From an uncultured bacterium (GTDB taxonomy: Bacteria; Edwardsbacteria; AC1; EtOH8), in assembly GCA_937863685.1 (NCBI GenBank), contig CALMGM010000008.1:62001-126000 (forward strand): 64,000 bases of DNA, in the 5' to 3' direction. The position numbers and the translations under genes are program-made. Positions 28,875-38,696 of this stretch are shown in pieces. Under the pieces are notes generated by a model, which did no database searches, was not told where the DNA came from, and saw only the letters and a list, made by a program, of their open reading frames with translations. How positions within the stretch are numbered: the first letter of the stretch is position 1; each line of letters starts with the position of its first letter.

Positions 28875-29144
28875 TTACTTTCTTAGTTCCAGCTTGTCCA
28901 CTATGGCCCGGTAACGGTCCATATGGCGCTTGGAGAGGTAGTTCAGCAGACGGCGCCGCTGGCCCACCATCTTTAAAAGCCCCCGCCGGCAGGCGTGGTC
29001 TTTTTTGTGGATCTTGAGGTGTTCGGTCAGATCGTTGATCCGCTCGGTAAGCAAGGCTACCTGCACCTCGGGGCTGCCGGTATCCCCTTCATGTTTCTGA
29101 TGTTTGCCGATCAGTTCCTGCTTCTTTTCAATGGTCAATGGCAT
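28875..29144 (-). CDS. rpsO: 30S ribosomal protein S15
   Basis: [44 protein letters not shown]...; 89 aa. Confidence 0.97.
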   Translation of the reverse strand: MPLTIEKKQELIGKHQKHEGDTGSPEVQVALLTERINDLTEHLKIHKKDHACRRGLLKMVGQRRRLLNYLSKRHMDRYRAIVDKLELRK

Positions 29145-29218
29145 GGTGTGATTTCCTCCTGATTTTTCTGATGCCTTCTCCCGCGAAGCGGTGCAGGAGA
29201 GGTCGTTAATAATATACA

Positions 29219-29248
29219 ATTATAATCTATAACAGCCTTAAAAGTCAA
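29219..29248 (-). promoter_or_regulatory. Putative promoter of rpsO-pnp, TTGACT-N18-TATAAT
   Basis: -35 at 29243-29248, -10 at 29219-29224. Confidence 0.6.
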
Positions 29249-30186
29249 TATGATAAGCCGGCTTCAAAATATCTTTCTATCTTTTTCTTGTCCTTCTCAA
29301 TGGCCCTTATCAGTCCCTCAACGGTGTCATATTTCTTTCCCGGCCTGATGTATTTATGAAAAAATATCTCGGCCTTTCCCCCGAAAAAGTCGTATTTACC
29401 CCCAAAGGCGTTGAATTCGATGGTCCGGGTGCTCCGTCCCACGGTAAGGCGGCTGCCGATATACAGCATTCCCTGATATTCCCTGCGCCCGATCCTGGCC
29501 CCGGCGGCATAGACCCCGTCCCGCGGCAGAAGCTTCTGGGGATCGGACAATCTGATGTTGGCGGTGGGAAATCCCAGTTTGCGGCCCAGCCCCATTCCCT
29601 TTACCACCGTGCCGTGGATAGAATATACCCGGCCCAGCATTTTGTTGGCCTTATCCACCTTGCCGGATGATATCAGGCTCCGGACCTTAGAACTGCTGAT
29701 CTTGCTTCCGCTGGCCTTCAGCGAGGAAAGTACCAGGACCTTGAAGCCCATCTTAGCGCCCAGCTCCCGCAGGGTATTGATGTTGCCTTTTCTCCCGGCT
29801 CCAAAACCGCAGTCATACCCGCAGATGACCTCAGATACCGCCAGTTTTTTTACCATCACAGAGCGGATGAATTCCTCCGGTGACAGCGCCGCCACCCGGG
29901 GCGAAAATTTTATGACCGCCATCACGCCAACGCTCAGCGTTTCCAGGATCTCCTGTTTCTCGGGCAGGGTGGTCAAAAGGCAGGGCGTTGTATCTTTTGA
30001 TAATATCTGCCGGGGATGGGGGTCGAAAGTGATCACCGCGCTGTCATGCCCGATCTTCTTTGCCCGGGCCACCAGCTTTTTGATGATGGCCTGGTGTCCC
30101 AGGTGCAGGCCGTCGAAGGAACCCAGGGCGGCCACGGCCCCGGGATGTTTGACGCCGAAATTATTAAGCCGTTTGGTCACCAGCAT
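29245..30186 (-). CDS. ribF: Bifunctional riboflavin kinase / FAD synthetase
   Basis: ALGSFDGLHLGHQAII; GRKLGFPTANIRL. Confidence 0.94.
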   Translation of the reverse strand: MLVTKRLNNFGVKHPGAVAALGSFDGLHLGHQAIIKKLVARAKKIGHDSAVITFDPHPRQILSKDTTPCLLTTLPEKQEILETLSVGVMAVIKFSPRVAALSPEEFIRSVMVKKLAVSEVICGYDCGFGAGRKGNINTLRELGAKMGFKVLVLSSLKASGSKISSSKVRSLISSGKVDKANKMLGRVYSIHGTVVKGMGLGRKLGFPTANIRLSDPQKLLPRDGVYAAGARIGRREYQGMLYIGSRLTVGRSTRTIEFNAFGGKYDFFGGKAEIFFHKYIRPGKKYDTVEGLIRAIEKDKKKIERYFEAGLSY

Positions 30187-30192
30187 ATTTCT

Positions 30193-31041
30193 TTACATCA
30201 CGATCTCGGGGTGCAATTGATGGTCGTCTTTGAATTGCCCCAGCGCCACCAATTGTCCCTCATATTTGATCCGGTAATAGATGTCTCTTTCTCCTTTTTC
30301 ATTGACCGTGATATTATTGCCGTGTTTGGCTCTTTGATAGCCGTTGGAATCTATGATAACCTCGGGCATGAAGGCCAGGGCCCGGTCCATGCTTACCCCG
30401 TCCTGCTCCGTGATGCCCTCCAGCTCCCGGGCCTGCTCCCAGCGGAATTCGCCCACCGCGGTGCGGGTCAGGACGGCCAGGGTCCCGCAGCTCCCCAGGC
30501 GTTGGCCGATATCTCTGGCCAGCGAGCGGATATAGGTGCCCTTGGAACAGCGGACCCTTATGGTGATCTCGTCGGCAGTAAAGCCGATAAGGTCGATCGC
30601 ATCCACCCTCACCTCCCGCTCGGGAATTTCCACCGCCATTCCCTGCCGGGCCTTTTTGTAGGCCGGCTGGCCGTCGATCTTGATGGCCGAAAAGCTGGGC
30701 GGGATCTGCCTGATGTCCCCGGTAAATTCGCTTAGTGTCGAGAGAAGCTGCGGCCGGGCGATCTCCGGAACATCGCACTGCCTTATCACCTGCCCTTCCA
30801 GGTCGCAGGTATCGGTCTCGATCCCCAGTTTGATGGTGGCCAGATATTCCTTAGGCCGACCCATCAGGAACTGCGAGAGCCGGGTGGCCCGGCCGGTAAG
30901 CACCAGCAGCACCCCGGTGGCCATGGGGTCCAGGGTCCCGGCGTGTCCGGCCTTCTTGATGTTCAAAAGCCGCCGAACCCTTGATACTGCGGCAAAAGAG
31001 GTCATGCCCGGCGGTTTGTTTATATTGAGGATGGCATCCAT
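30193..31041 (-). CDS. truB: tRNA pseudouridine(55) synthase
   Basis: LNINKPPGMTSF; KKAGHAGTLDPMATGVLLV; start set at MDAILN. Confidence 0.95.
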   Translation of the reverse strand: MDAILNINKPPGMTSFAAVSRVRRLLNIKKAGHAGTLDPMATGVLLVLTGRATRLSQFLMGRPKEYLATIKLGIETDTCDLEGQVIRQCDVPEIARPQLLSTLSEFTGDIRQIPPSFSAIKIDGQPAYKKARQGMAVEIPEREVRVDAIDLIGFTADEITIRVRCSKGTYIRSLARDIGQRLGSCGTLAVLTRTAVGEFRWEQARELEGITEQDGVSMDRALAFMPEVIIDSNGYQRAKHGNNITVNEKGERDIYYRIKYEGQLVALGQFKDDHQLHPEIVM

Positions 31042-31051
31042 ATATCGGAGG

Positions 31052-32926
31052 TCAGCGGGCAAAGAATTCGCGGGCGGCCTTGACCACTCCGTCCCGGTCC
31101 AGCCGGTGTATCTCCAGAAGCTTGTTCCTGGGCCCGGCCTCGATGAATTCATCGGGCAGGCTCAGGATCTTTATCTGACAGGACCGGCCCCCGGCCTCGG
31201 CCAGTTCCATGACCGCCGAGCCGAAACCGCCGTCCCGCACGTTCTCCTCCAGGGTAATGATCTTTTTATGGCGTTTCAGGAGTCCGGTTATCGTTTCCTC
31301 GTCCAGCGGTTTCACGAATCTGGCGTTGACCACCTCCAGTTCCAGCCCCTCCTTGGCCAGCTCCTCGGCCGCCTGCCGGGCCACGGTGGACATGATCCCG
31401 ATCCCCAGCAGGGCCCCGTCCCTGCCCGGACGGATGATCTCGGCCTTGCCCAAAGCGATCGATTCGGGGTTTTTAAAGCTTACCCCGAAGCCGGGCCCCC
31501 TGGGATAGCGTATGGCCGCCGGGCCTTTTATCTGCAGGGCGGTCCTCAGCATGGAGGCCAGCTCCCGTTCGTCCTTGGGGGCCATCACCGTCAGGTTGGG
31601 AATGCAGCGCAGGAAGGACAGATCGAACGGCCCGTGGTGAGTGGGGCCGTCCTCGCCCACCAGGCCGGCCCGGTCTATGGCAATGATCACCGGAAGCTTC
31701 TGCAGGGCTATGTCGTGGATGATCTGGTCGTACCCTCTTTGCAAAAAAGTGGAATAGATGGCCACCACCGGCCTGAGGCCCTGGGACGCCAGCCCGGCCC
31801 CGAAGGTCAGGGCATGCTGCTCGGCGATGCCGACGTCGAAGAAGCGCTCGGGAAATACGTTCCGAAAATGATCCAGCCCGGTTCCCTCCGGCATGGCCGC
31901 GGTGACGGCCACGATCCGGGGATCGGTCTTGGCCAGCTCCACCAGCGTTTTCCCGAACACTTCGGTGTAGGAGCAGATATTCTTGCAGGACAGCGGGTCG
32001 CCGGTCTCGGGATCGAAGGCCCCCACCCCGTGGAATTTCTCGGCATCCTCCTCGGCCGGCTCGTAGCCCTTGCCCTTGACGGTCAGCACATGCAGGAAGG
32101 TAGGACCCGGCTGATCCTTGATCCTTTGCAGGATATCAACCAAAGCCGCTATATCGTGCCCGTCGATCGGGCCCTCGTAATGGTAGCCCAGCTCCTCGAA
32201 GGTCAGCCCCGGCACGATCAGGTTCTTGAATCCCTGGCGTAGGCGCCGGAAGGCCACCCTCAGAGGGCCCCCGATATTGGGGGGCAGCCGCCCCAAGAGA
32301 TCCCATAAATTCTTCTCGAAACTGGTGTAGGCCGGGGCGGTGGTGATCCTGGTCAGATACTGTCCCAGGGCTCCCACCCGCTTGGAGATGGCCATCCGGT
32401 TGTCGTTGAGGATGACCAGCATGTTCTTTTTGAGCTGCCCGGCATGGTTCAGGCCCTCGAAGGCCAGCCCTCCGGTCAGCGAGCCGTCCCCGATGACGGC
32501 CACCGTCCGGAAGTTCTCCCCGGCCAGGACCCTGGCGCAGGCCATTCCCAGGGCCGCGGAGATGGAGGTCGAGGCGTGGCCGGTGTCGAAATTATCGTAG
32601 GGGCTCTCGGCTCTTTTGGGAAAACCGCTCAGGCCTTTATGGGTTCTGACGGTATCGAATTGTTCCCTGCGCCCGGTCAGTATCTTGTGGGCGTAAGCCT
32701 GGTGGCCCACGTCCCACACCAACTTATCCTTGGGAGTATCCAGCACGTAATGCAAAGCGATGGTCAGCTCCACCGTGCCCAGGCTGGGAGCCAGATGTCC
32801 CCCGTTGCGGGATACCACCGTGATGATCCTCTCCCTCACCTCACGGGCCAGGGTGTCCAGCTGGTCCAGTCCCAGCTTTTTAAGATCGGCCGGAGAATCT
32901 ATTTTTTCTAGGTACATACTGCCCAA
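31052..32926 (-). CDS. dxs: 1-deoxy-D-xylulose-5-phosphate synthase
   Basis: TPKDKLVWDVGHQAYAHKILTGRR; GDGSLTGGLAFEGLNHAG; GPTHHGPFDLSFLRCIPN. Confidence 0.97.
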   Translation of the reverse strand: MGSMYLEKIDSPADLKKLGLDQLDTLAREVRERIITVVSRNGGHLAPSLGTVELTIALHYVLDTPKDKLVWDVGHQAYAHKILTGRREQFDTVRTHKGLSGFPKRAESPYDNFDTGHASTSISAALGMACARVLAGENFRTVAVIGDGSLTGGLAFEGLNHAGQLKKNMLVILNDNRMAISKRVGALGQYLTRITTAPAYTSFEKNLWDLLGRLPPNIGGPLRVAFRRLRQGFKNLIVPGLTFEELGYHYEGPIDGHDIAALVDILQRIKDQPGPTFLHVLTVKGKGYEPAEEDAEKFHGVGAFDPETGDPLSCKNICSYTEVFGKTLVELAKTDPRIVAVTAAMPEGTGLDHFRNVFPERFFDVGIAEQHALTFGAGLASQGLRPVVAIYSTFLQRGYDQIIHDIALQKLPVIIAIDRAGLVGEDGPTHHGPFDLSFLRCIPNLTVMAPKDERELASMLRTALQIKGPAAIRYPRGPGFGVSFKNPESIALGKAEIIRPGRDGALLGIGIMSTVARQAAEELAKEGLELEVVNARFVKPLDEETITGLLKRHKKIITLEENVRDGGFGSAVMELAEAGGRSCQIKILSLPDEFIEAGPRNKLLEIHRLDRDGVVKAAREFFAR

Positions 32927-33376
32927 TTAAAATACATAATGAAACAACAAGCCCCAGAAGAGGCCCAGAAAACCGCCGGCGATCACCTCCACCGGGGTGT
33001 GGCCCAGCAGCTCCCGGAGCTTCTCTCCCCCGGCCCTTTTCTTAAGGGTCCGGCTCTCCAGCAGGCGGTTGAGCAGGATGGCCTGCTTCCCCACCGCCCG
33101 GCGGACCCCGGCGGCATCGTACATCACCACAAAGCTGATGTAGGCGGTCAGGGCGAACAGCAGGCTGTCGAATCCGACCGACAGGCCGATCATGGTGGCC
33201 AGGGTCACAGAGGATGATGCATGGGAACTGGGCATCCCCCCGGGTTCCAGGGTCCGCCGCCAGTTGATATGCCCCTCCCAGATGACGGAGGCAAAGGCCT
33301 TGAGCACCTGGGTGGACAGGCCGCTGATTACGGCCGCCCACAATATCTTGTTTTTGAAAACCTCGGTAAATAACAT
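32927..33376 (-). CDS. Divergent PAP2 family (DUF212) protein
   Basis: GGMPSSHASSSVTLATMIGLSVGFDS; YDAAGVRRAVGKQA; GHTPVEVIAGGFLG. Confidence 0.92.
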   Translation of the reverse strand: MLFTEVFKNKILWAAVISGLSTQVLKAFASVIWEGHINWRRTLEPGGMPSSHASSSVTLATMIGLSVGFDSLLFALTAYISFVVMYDAAGVRRAVGKQAILLNRLLESRTLKKRAGGEKLRELLGHTPVEVIAGGFLGLFWGLLFHYVF

Positions 33377-33391
33377 GGCCTTACAGATTGC

Positions 33392-34633
33392 CTAAAACTC
33401 CCGGTTGATCATGTAATCGGCCCACAACATAAGCAGTTTCTTGTTTTCGCTTTCGGGCAGGGCCTCCAGGGCGGCCACCGCCCGGCGGACGTATTTTTGG
33501 GCCATCTCGGCGGTGTAGGCGATGCTGCCCAGCTCCTGGAACAGCCTGGTCACCTGCTTGACCTGGGCGGCGCTGGCCTGGGGATTGTTGAGGACCTTAA
33601 GGATCAGGCTCCTCTCGCTGCGGTTGGCCTCGGCCAGGGCGTGGTGGACGATCACCGTTCGCTTGCCCTCCCGGATGTCCGAGCCCACCGGCTTGCCTAG
33701 CTTCTTCTCGTCGGCCAGGATGCCCAGGATGTCGTCCTGCAGCTGGAAGGCGATCCCGCAGTTGGATGTGAACAGCGACAGGGCCTCCACATAGGGGTGG
33801 CGGCTGTTGGGCTGGTCGATCCCGATCATGGCCCCGGCCTTGCCGGCGAACTGGTAGAGGGCCCCGGTCTTCTTCCACAGCATGGCCAGGATCTTCTCCT
33901 CGCTCAGGGCCTCGATCGGCATCTTGGAATACTGCAGGTCCAGGGCCTCGCCCTCGATCAGGTTGCACTGGACGTCCACCTCCAGGTCCAGGATCAGCTG
34001 CAGCACCAGAATGGGGCTGATGCCCTTCTCCCGTACCAGTTCGGTCAGCAGGGAGATGGTCCAGCCCTGCTGCAGGTCGCCGGCCAGGATGGCTATGGCC
34101 TGGCCGTAGTGCGCCGCCTCCTCGCCCTTGAGGCCCAGCCTTTTGATGGCCCGGTTCTTCAGTTCCTCGTGGACCGTGGCCACCCCGCGCCGGGTGCCGT
34201 CGCGGTCGATTATGTCGTCATGCACCAGGGTCCAGGTATGGTAGACCTCCACCGCCGCCGCCGCCGGGATGGCCTTGTCCTCGTCCCCGCCCACCGCCCC
34301 GCAGGCCAGCAGCAGCACCGCCGGCCGGAGCGACTTGCCCCCGGCCTTGAGGTATTTGTGCACCCCGCAGTAGATATCTTCGGGCTGGAACTTTTCCGGA
34401 CGGTCCTTTAACTGCAGGTACTGGTAGACCTTTTCCTTGCGGCACCTGACCTCCTCCATCAGCCGGGCCAGGCCGCTTAAGGGTTTGCTCTTGGCCGGCA
34501 TTTCTTTTTTGACTGCGGCCGCCTTCCTGGCCGGGACGGATTTCTTGACAGGCTTCTTTTTTACAGCATCGGCTCTCTTGGCAGGTTTCTTCTTGACGGC
34601 GGCTGTTTTCTTGACGGGTTTTTTCTGGGCCAT
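33392..34633 (-). CDS. Polyprenyl synthetase with Lys/Ala/Pro-rich N-terminal extension
   Basis: DDIIDRDGTRRG and QLQDDILGILAD Asp-rich motifs; N-term MAQKKPVKKTAAVKKKPAKRADAVKKKPVKKSVPARKAAAVKKEMPAKSK. Confidence 0.92.
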   Translation of the reverse strand: MAQKKPVKKTAAVKKKPAKRADAVKKKPVKKSVPARKAAAVKKEMPAKSKPLSGLARLMEEVRCRKEKVYQYLQLKDRPEKFQPEDIYCGVHKYLKAGGKSLRPAVLLLACGAVGGDEDKAIPAAAAVEVYHTWTLVHDDIIDRDGTRRGVATVHEELKNRAIKRLGLKGEEAAHYGQAIAILAGDLQQGWTISLLTELVREKGISPILVLQLILDLEVDVQCNLIEGEALDLQYSKMPIEALSEEKILAMLWKKTGALYQFAGKAGAMIGIDQPNSRHPYVEALSLFTSNCGIAFQLQDDILGILADEKKLGKPVGSDIREGKRTVIVHHALAEANRSERSLILKVLNNPQASAAQVKQVTRLFQELGSIAYTAEMAQKYVRRAVAALEALPESENKKLLMLWADYMINREF

Positions 34634-34882
34634 TTAATTCTCCTCTAAATCGTGCTCTTCAACCTTCAGCCTGCCCTGGATGTCCCTGGTTATTTTTTTT
34701 ATTTTATTCTGGGTTTCTTCCAATGTGGCCTGGCACCGGGCCATCAGTTCCATCCCTTCCTGGTAGAGCGCCAGGGCCTTATCCAGCTCGATCTCACCGG
34801 ACTCCATCTGATCCACTATCTGCTCGATGCGGGCCAGGGCCTTTTCGAATTTGAAGTCGGCTTCCATCTTTGCTTTTTTCAT
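34634..34882 (-). CDS. xseB: Exodeoxyribonuclease VII small subunit
   Basis: FEKALARIEQIVDQMESGEIELDKALALYQEGMEL. Confidence 0.94.
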   Translation of the reverse strand: MKKAKMEADFKFEKALARIEQIVDQMESGEIELDKALALYQEGMELMARCQATLEETQNKIKKITRDIQGRLKVEEHDLEEN

Positions 34883-36084
34883 GGTATGGTTTCCTCGACT
34901 GTCATTTGAGCTTTGCCGGTATGGAACTCGGCAGTTATCAATTTGCCCTTGTCCAGCGCTTTTGAAGATACGATGACACGCCCATCCGGACTGCGGCAGA
35001 TGCTGTATCCCCTCCTGAGGGTATTTTGGGGGTCCAGCGCTTTTAAAGCTATGGCCTGCCCCTGTAGCCTATTGGCATATGATCTTATCCGGTCGTTGAT
35101 CTTATTATTCAAAGATGTCCCCGCCCAGTCCAACTGCTGCGATTTCTGTGATAACATGTCCTGCAGACGGTTCAGGCCGTAACTGCGCTGGATCGACTTC
35201 AGCCGGGCCCCGGCCTCATCCAGCATATCATTTATTGAAGAGACTATCCTTTGGGCCAAGTCGGACAGGGTTGATTTTGTCTCTCTGATATCGGGCACCG
35301 CCAGCTCGGCCGCCGCCGACGGGGTGGGCGCCCTGAGGTCGGCCACCAGGTCGGAGATGGTGAAGTCCACCTCGTGGCCCACCGCCGAGATCACCGGTAT
35401 TTCTGAACGGAAAATGGCCCGGACCAGAATTTCCTCGTTGAAGGCCCACAGGTCCTCGGCCGAACCGCCGCCCCGGCCCACGATGATAAGGTCCACTTTT
35501 TTATATTCGTTGAGATCGTCCACCGCCCGGGCGATCTTTTCGGCCGCGCCTATTCCCTGCACCGGCACCGGGCAGAGGATCAGCTCTATTCCCGGCCACC
35601 TGCGGCGGGCCACCTTGACCATGTCCCGGATGGCCGCCCCGGTGGGCGAGGTGACTATCCCGATGGTTTTGGGATAGGCCGGCAGTTCTTTTTTGAATTC
35701 CTGGTCGAACAGCCCCTCGTCGGCCAGCTTTTTTTTAAGCCGCTCGAAGGCCTGGGCCAGCTCACCGTATCCCGCCACTTGTAATTGCATGACGCTTAGC
35801 TGATACTGCCCGGCCCGGTCGAAAACGGTAACATCCCCCTGGACCACCACCTGCATGCCGTCCTGGGGCATCAGCATCATATTTTTAGCATAGCTGCGGA
35901 ACATCACGCAACGCACCTGGCTGCCGGCGTCCTTCAGCGAGAAGTACAGGTGCCCGGAGGAATGGACCGTCAGGTTGGAGACCTCGCCCTGCACCCACAG
36001 CCGGGGGAAGCTGTTCTCCAGTACCCGCTTGATCTCTCCGGTCAGCTGGCTGACCGACAGGATCGTTCTTTTATCTTCGGACAT
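34879..36084 (-). CDS. xseA: Exodeoxyribonuclease VII large subunit
   Basis: VSQLTGEIKRVLENSFPRLWVQGEVSN; IIVGRGGGSAEDLWAFNEE. Confidence 0.96.
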   Translation of the reverse strand: MSEDKRTILSVSQLTGEIKRVLENSFPRLWVQGEVSNLTVHSSGHLYFSLKDAGSQVRCVMFRSYAKNMMLMPQDGMQVVVQGDVTVFDRAGQYQLSVMQLQVAGYGELAQAFERLKKKLADEGLFDQEFKKELPAYPKTIGIVTSPTGAAIRDMVKVARRRWPGIELILCPVPVQGIGAAEKIARAVDDLNEYKKVDLIIVGRGGGSAEDLWAFNEEILVRAIFRSEIPVISAVGHEVDFTISDLVADLRAPTPSAAAELAVPDIRETKSTLSDLAQRIVSSINDMLDEAGARLKSIQRSYGLNRLQDMLSQKSQQLDWAGTSLNNKINDRIRSYANRLQGQAIALKALDPQNTLRRGYSICRSPDGRVIVSSKALDKGKLITAEFHTGKAQMTVEETIP

Positions 36085-36171
36085 TATTTTTTCAGCACAC
36101 GGGTTGAACGGATTTATACGGATTCACACGGATCATTTCTTACATAAAGCATACCCTGAACTGAGACGAAG

Positions 36172-36245
36172 AGACATCAAGATATTCATTATCACTTAAA
36201 TTGCAAAACAGTGCTATTGTCATTCCTGCAAAAGCAGGAATCCAG
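36172..36245. repeat. Direct repeat copy 1 (46-bp perfect core at 36184-36229)
   Basis: attcattatcacttaaattgcaaaacagtgctattgtcattcctgc identical to 38710-38755; flanking sequence also similar. Confidence 0.9.
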
Positions 36246-36276
36246 AGTGATTTTAAAACAACACTATTCCCTCGCA

Positions 36277-36369
36277 TGTCATCCTGAGTAAACTTCGAAG
36301 CATCACAGGTTGTAGGATGACAGAGTCGCCCGTTCGGCTTGCAAAGAATGCAGATTTCTCAGGGTGACA
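36277..36369. repeat. MITE-like ~100-bp element (TIR TGTCATCCTGAG/CTCAGGGTGACA)
   Basis: 11/12 matching terminal inverted repeats; absent from the paralogous repeat at 38772-38800. Confidence 0.75.
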
Positions 36370-36376
36370 GTTATTC

Positions 36377-36481
36377 GTCATTCTGAGTTCCGCTGTTATT
36401 TCTTCTTGCGAAGAATCTATCTAAATATTTCAGGCTACCAGATCCTTCGAGAGTAGGATAAACCGTTGCTCTCAGGATGAC
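36377..36481. repeat. MITE-like element (GTCATTCTGAG/CTCAGGATGAC)
   Basis: TIRs and strong similarity to 38799-38904 (gaagaatctatctaaata..caggctaccagatccttcga). Confidence 0.75.
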
Positions 36482-36500
36482 GAAAGCAAAATTGTTGATA

Positions 36501-38624
36501 CTACCTGATGACCTTTATTTTGGGCGCTATCTTCCCGATCTTCTTGTTCTTCTGCAGCCACCTGATGGCAGCCTGTACCACGCTCTCCCCGCTGTCGTCA
36601 GCCTTGACCTCTTGGCCCAGGATATTTTTGGCCTCCCGGATCAGGTAGTTTGAGGCCGACACAGTATAAACCTTTTCCGGGTCAAGCCAGAATTCGGTGA
36701 TGGTGTTTTTTTGGGGATCTTTGTCGGCAGTATAGCCGAAAACCATGCCGGACACCTGGACCTTGTCGCCCTTGCCCGGCTGCTTGATGTTGTGTTCCAG
36801 CATCCGCCTGATGTCGGAGCCCTTGGCCTTGAAGGTGCCGACGGTGTTCCGGTAATTCATTTGATAGACATCGCCGACCGTTATGTCGCCTTTTTTGATA
36901 TCGCGCCGGGCCGATCCCCTGGTGGTGAAGCCGATATCGGCGCCGGCGGCCCAGCGGCAGACCTCGGCCAGCCAGTTCCCGGCCGCCGGGTCGTCGCCCT
37001 TGCGGGTCAGGTCCGCCGAGGCCTGGCCCACGACGATATCTTTGGCCCTGAACTTTTCCGGCGTGTCCTTGCCCTTATTGACAATCCATTTCCCCTTTTG
37101 ATATGAGCATGCCAGGCTGGAATATCCCTTGACGGCTCCTTTGAAAACTTCCTGACCGTCCATCATCAGGGTTAAGATTTTTGCCGCCTCGACCAAGCCT
37201 TCGGGAATGAACACCGTCAGGCCCGAAACGTTCTCGGTCTTGATCTCAATGATGTTCCCCGGTTTTGCCTCGCAGGAATACTTGGCGGTCCGGCCCAAAG
37301 TTATCCACCCGGTCACCGCCGCCCAGTATCGCAAGGCCTCATCGGCGGTCTCGGCGGCCCCGTAGAATTTCCCTGGGAACCGGCTGCCGTATGATGTGCT
37401 CTTGTCCTGGACTATTGACTGAGCCTTGAATATATTGCCGTCCCAGGTGCCGATATAGAAGGTTTGTCCGTCGGTCTCGATGGACAGCGGCCTTTTGACC
37501 GCCTCCGGCAGCCGGTAATATTTCCAGGACTTCAGATCGGCGGTCTCGGCGATCAGGTTCTGCCCCCGGTTGTAATACAGGATATACAGTTTGTCCTGTT
37601 TGGATATGAGGTCCCTGATAAGTTCGTACTCGAAATCCAGCTTTTCGGTCCTCTGCCCGTCGAAGGCATACAGCGCCGTCCGGGCGTTGCCCGGAAGTTT
37701 GCCGTTCTTGGAGATATATTCCGATACGGAACATATGTATTTTCCGGCTAAAGCTGACAAAACCAGTTTATCATTGAAAACCACCGGCCGGGTGCGGTAG
37801 ATCAGCGAATCCGGCACCAGATCGGCCGACCGCCACATCTTTCCGTCATAGCAGATGGCATCGGTATTGCCGAAAGCGTTATCCACCGAGACCAGATAAT
37901 AATCCTTGCCGTCCTCACGATACGGTCCTACCATATACGGCCGGTACTCGGCCGGGATCTCCTCCAAAGTGAATCCCGCATAGGCGTAAGGGAAGGCATA
38001 CAGTTTATCTTTGAAAGATATCAATGCGCTGATGCGATAGACCGAGTTTTTGTCGGAAGCCGTGATGTATTCGTAGGTCCAATTTTTGCAGGTGTCGGAC
38101 GAACCGAGGATGGCCCCAAAGCCGAAGCTTTCGTCCTTGGTCAACTCGCAATAATTTCCCGTGCCCACATACCATTTGCCCTGGTAGGCAACGGCATCGA
38201 ACACATGAACGCCGCGGGTTATGGAGCGGTGCTTGACCCAGCCGGATTTTTCCAGCAGGTAGATGTTCCCGAGATCCCATTCCTCGGTGGCGTCCACCCC
38301 GGGGATGACCAATTTGCCGTCTATCACCTGATACTGGTAGATGCCCTCGTCGTCCACCGAGAATTCCTTGACGAATTTATTCGAATCCAGATCGTAATAG
38401 ATGACATCGGTGGGGCCGGTGTTGACCGTGGCGTCGCCGTAGCCCAGGTAAAGCCGGTTATTGAAAAATTTAAGAACATTGATGTTCCAGGCCGCCGGCT
38501 GGTATTCCTGGGCCGGGAAACCTATGGAATACAGCTCCAGCGTTTGCGGAGCCTGGTCAGCCTGGGCTAAACAAGTTGCAGCAAGCAATATGCTCAGCGA
38601 TAGAACTAAGGCGGTTTTCTTCAT
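36501..38624 (-). CDS. Secreted beta-propeller-like protein with C-terminal 5'-nucleotidase-C-like domain
   Basis: Signal peptide MKKTALVLSLSILLAATCLAQA; C-term GDITVGDVYQMNYRNTVGTFKAKGSDIRRMLEHNI...YTVSASNYLI. Confidence 0.7.
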   Translation of the reverse strand: MKKTALVLSLSILLAATCLAQADQAPQTLELYSIGFPAQEYQPAAWNINVLKFFNNRLYLGYGDATVNTGPTDVIYYDLDSNKFVKEFSVDDEGIYQYQVIDGKLVIPGVDATEEWDLGNIYLLEKSGWVKHRSITRGVHVFDAVAYQGKWYVGTGNYCELTKDESFGFGAILGSSDTCKNWTYEYITASDKNSVYRISALISFKDKLYAFPYAYAGFTLEEIPAEYRPYMVGPYREDGKDYYLVSVDNAFGNTDAICYDGKMWRSADLVPDSLIYRTRPVVFNDKLVLSALAGKYICSVSEYISKNGKLPGNARTALYAFDGQRTEKLDFEYELIRDLISKQDKLYILYYNRGQNLIAETADLKSWKYYRLPEAVKRPLSIETDGQTFYIGTWDGNIFKAQSIVQDKSTSYGSRFPGKFYGAAETADEALRYWAAVTGWITLGRTAKYSCEAKPGNIIEIKTENVSGLTVFIPEGLVEAAKILTLMMDGQEVFKGAVKGYSSLACSYQKGKWIVNKGKDTPEKFRAKDIVVGQASADLTRKGDDPAAGNWLAEVCRWAAGADIGFTTRGSARRDIKKGDITVGDVYQMNYRNTVGTFKAKGSDIRRMLEHNIKQPGKGDKVQVSGMVFGYTADKDPQKNTITEFWLDPEKVYTVSASNYLIREAKNILGQEVKADDSGESVVQAAIRWLQKNKKIGKIAPKIKVIR

Positions 38625-38696
38625 ATATTCCATCCCCTGTTTATTATTAAGCAACATCGTTTTCATCATACAGGTCGAATCTCTCACAAAGGCAGT

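Noticed and set aside
30680-32242. 520-aa plus-strand ORF opposite truB/dxs
   Set aside because: Overlaps two clear conserved genes; antisense artefact of GC-rich codon usage
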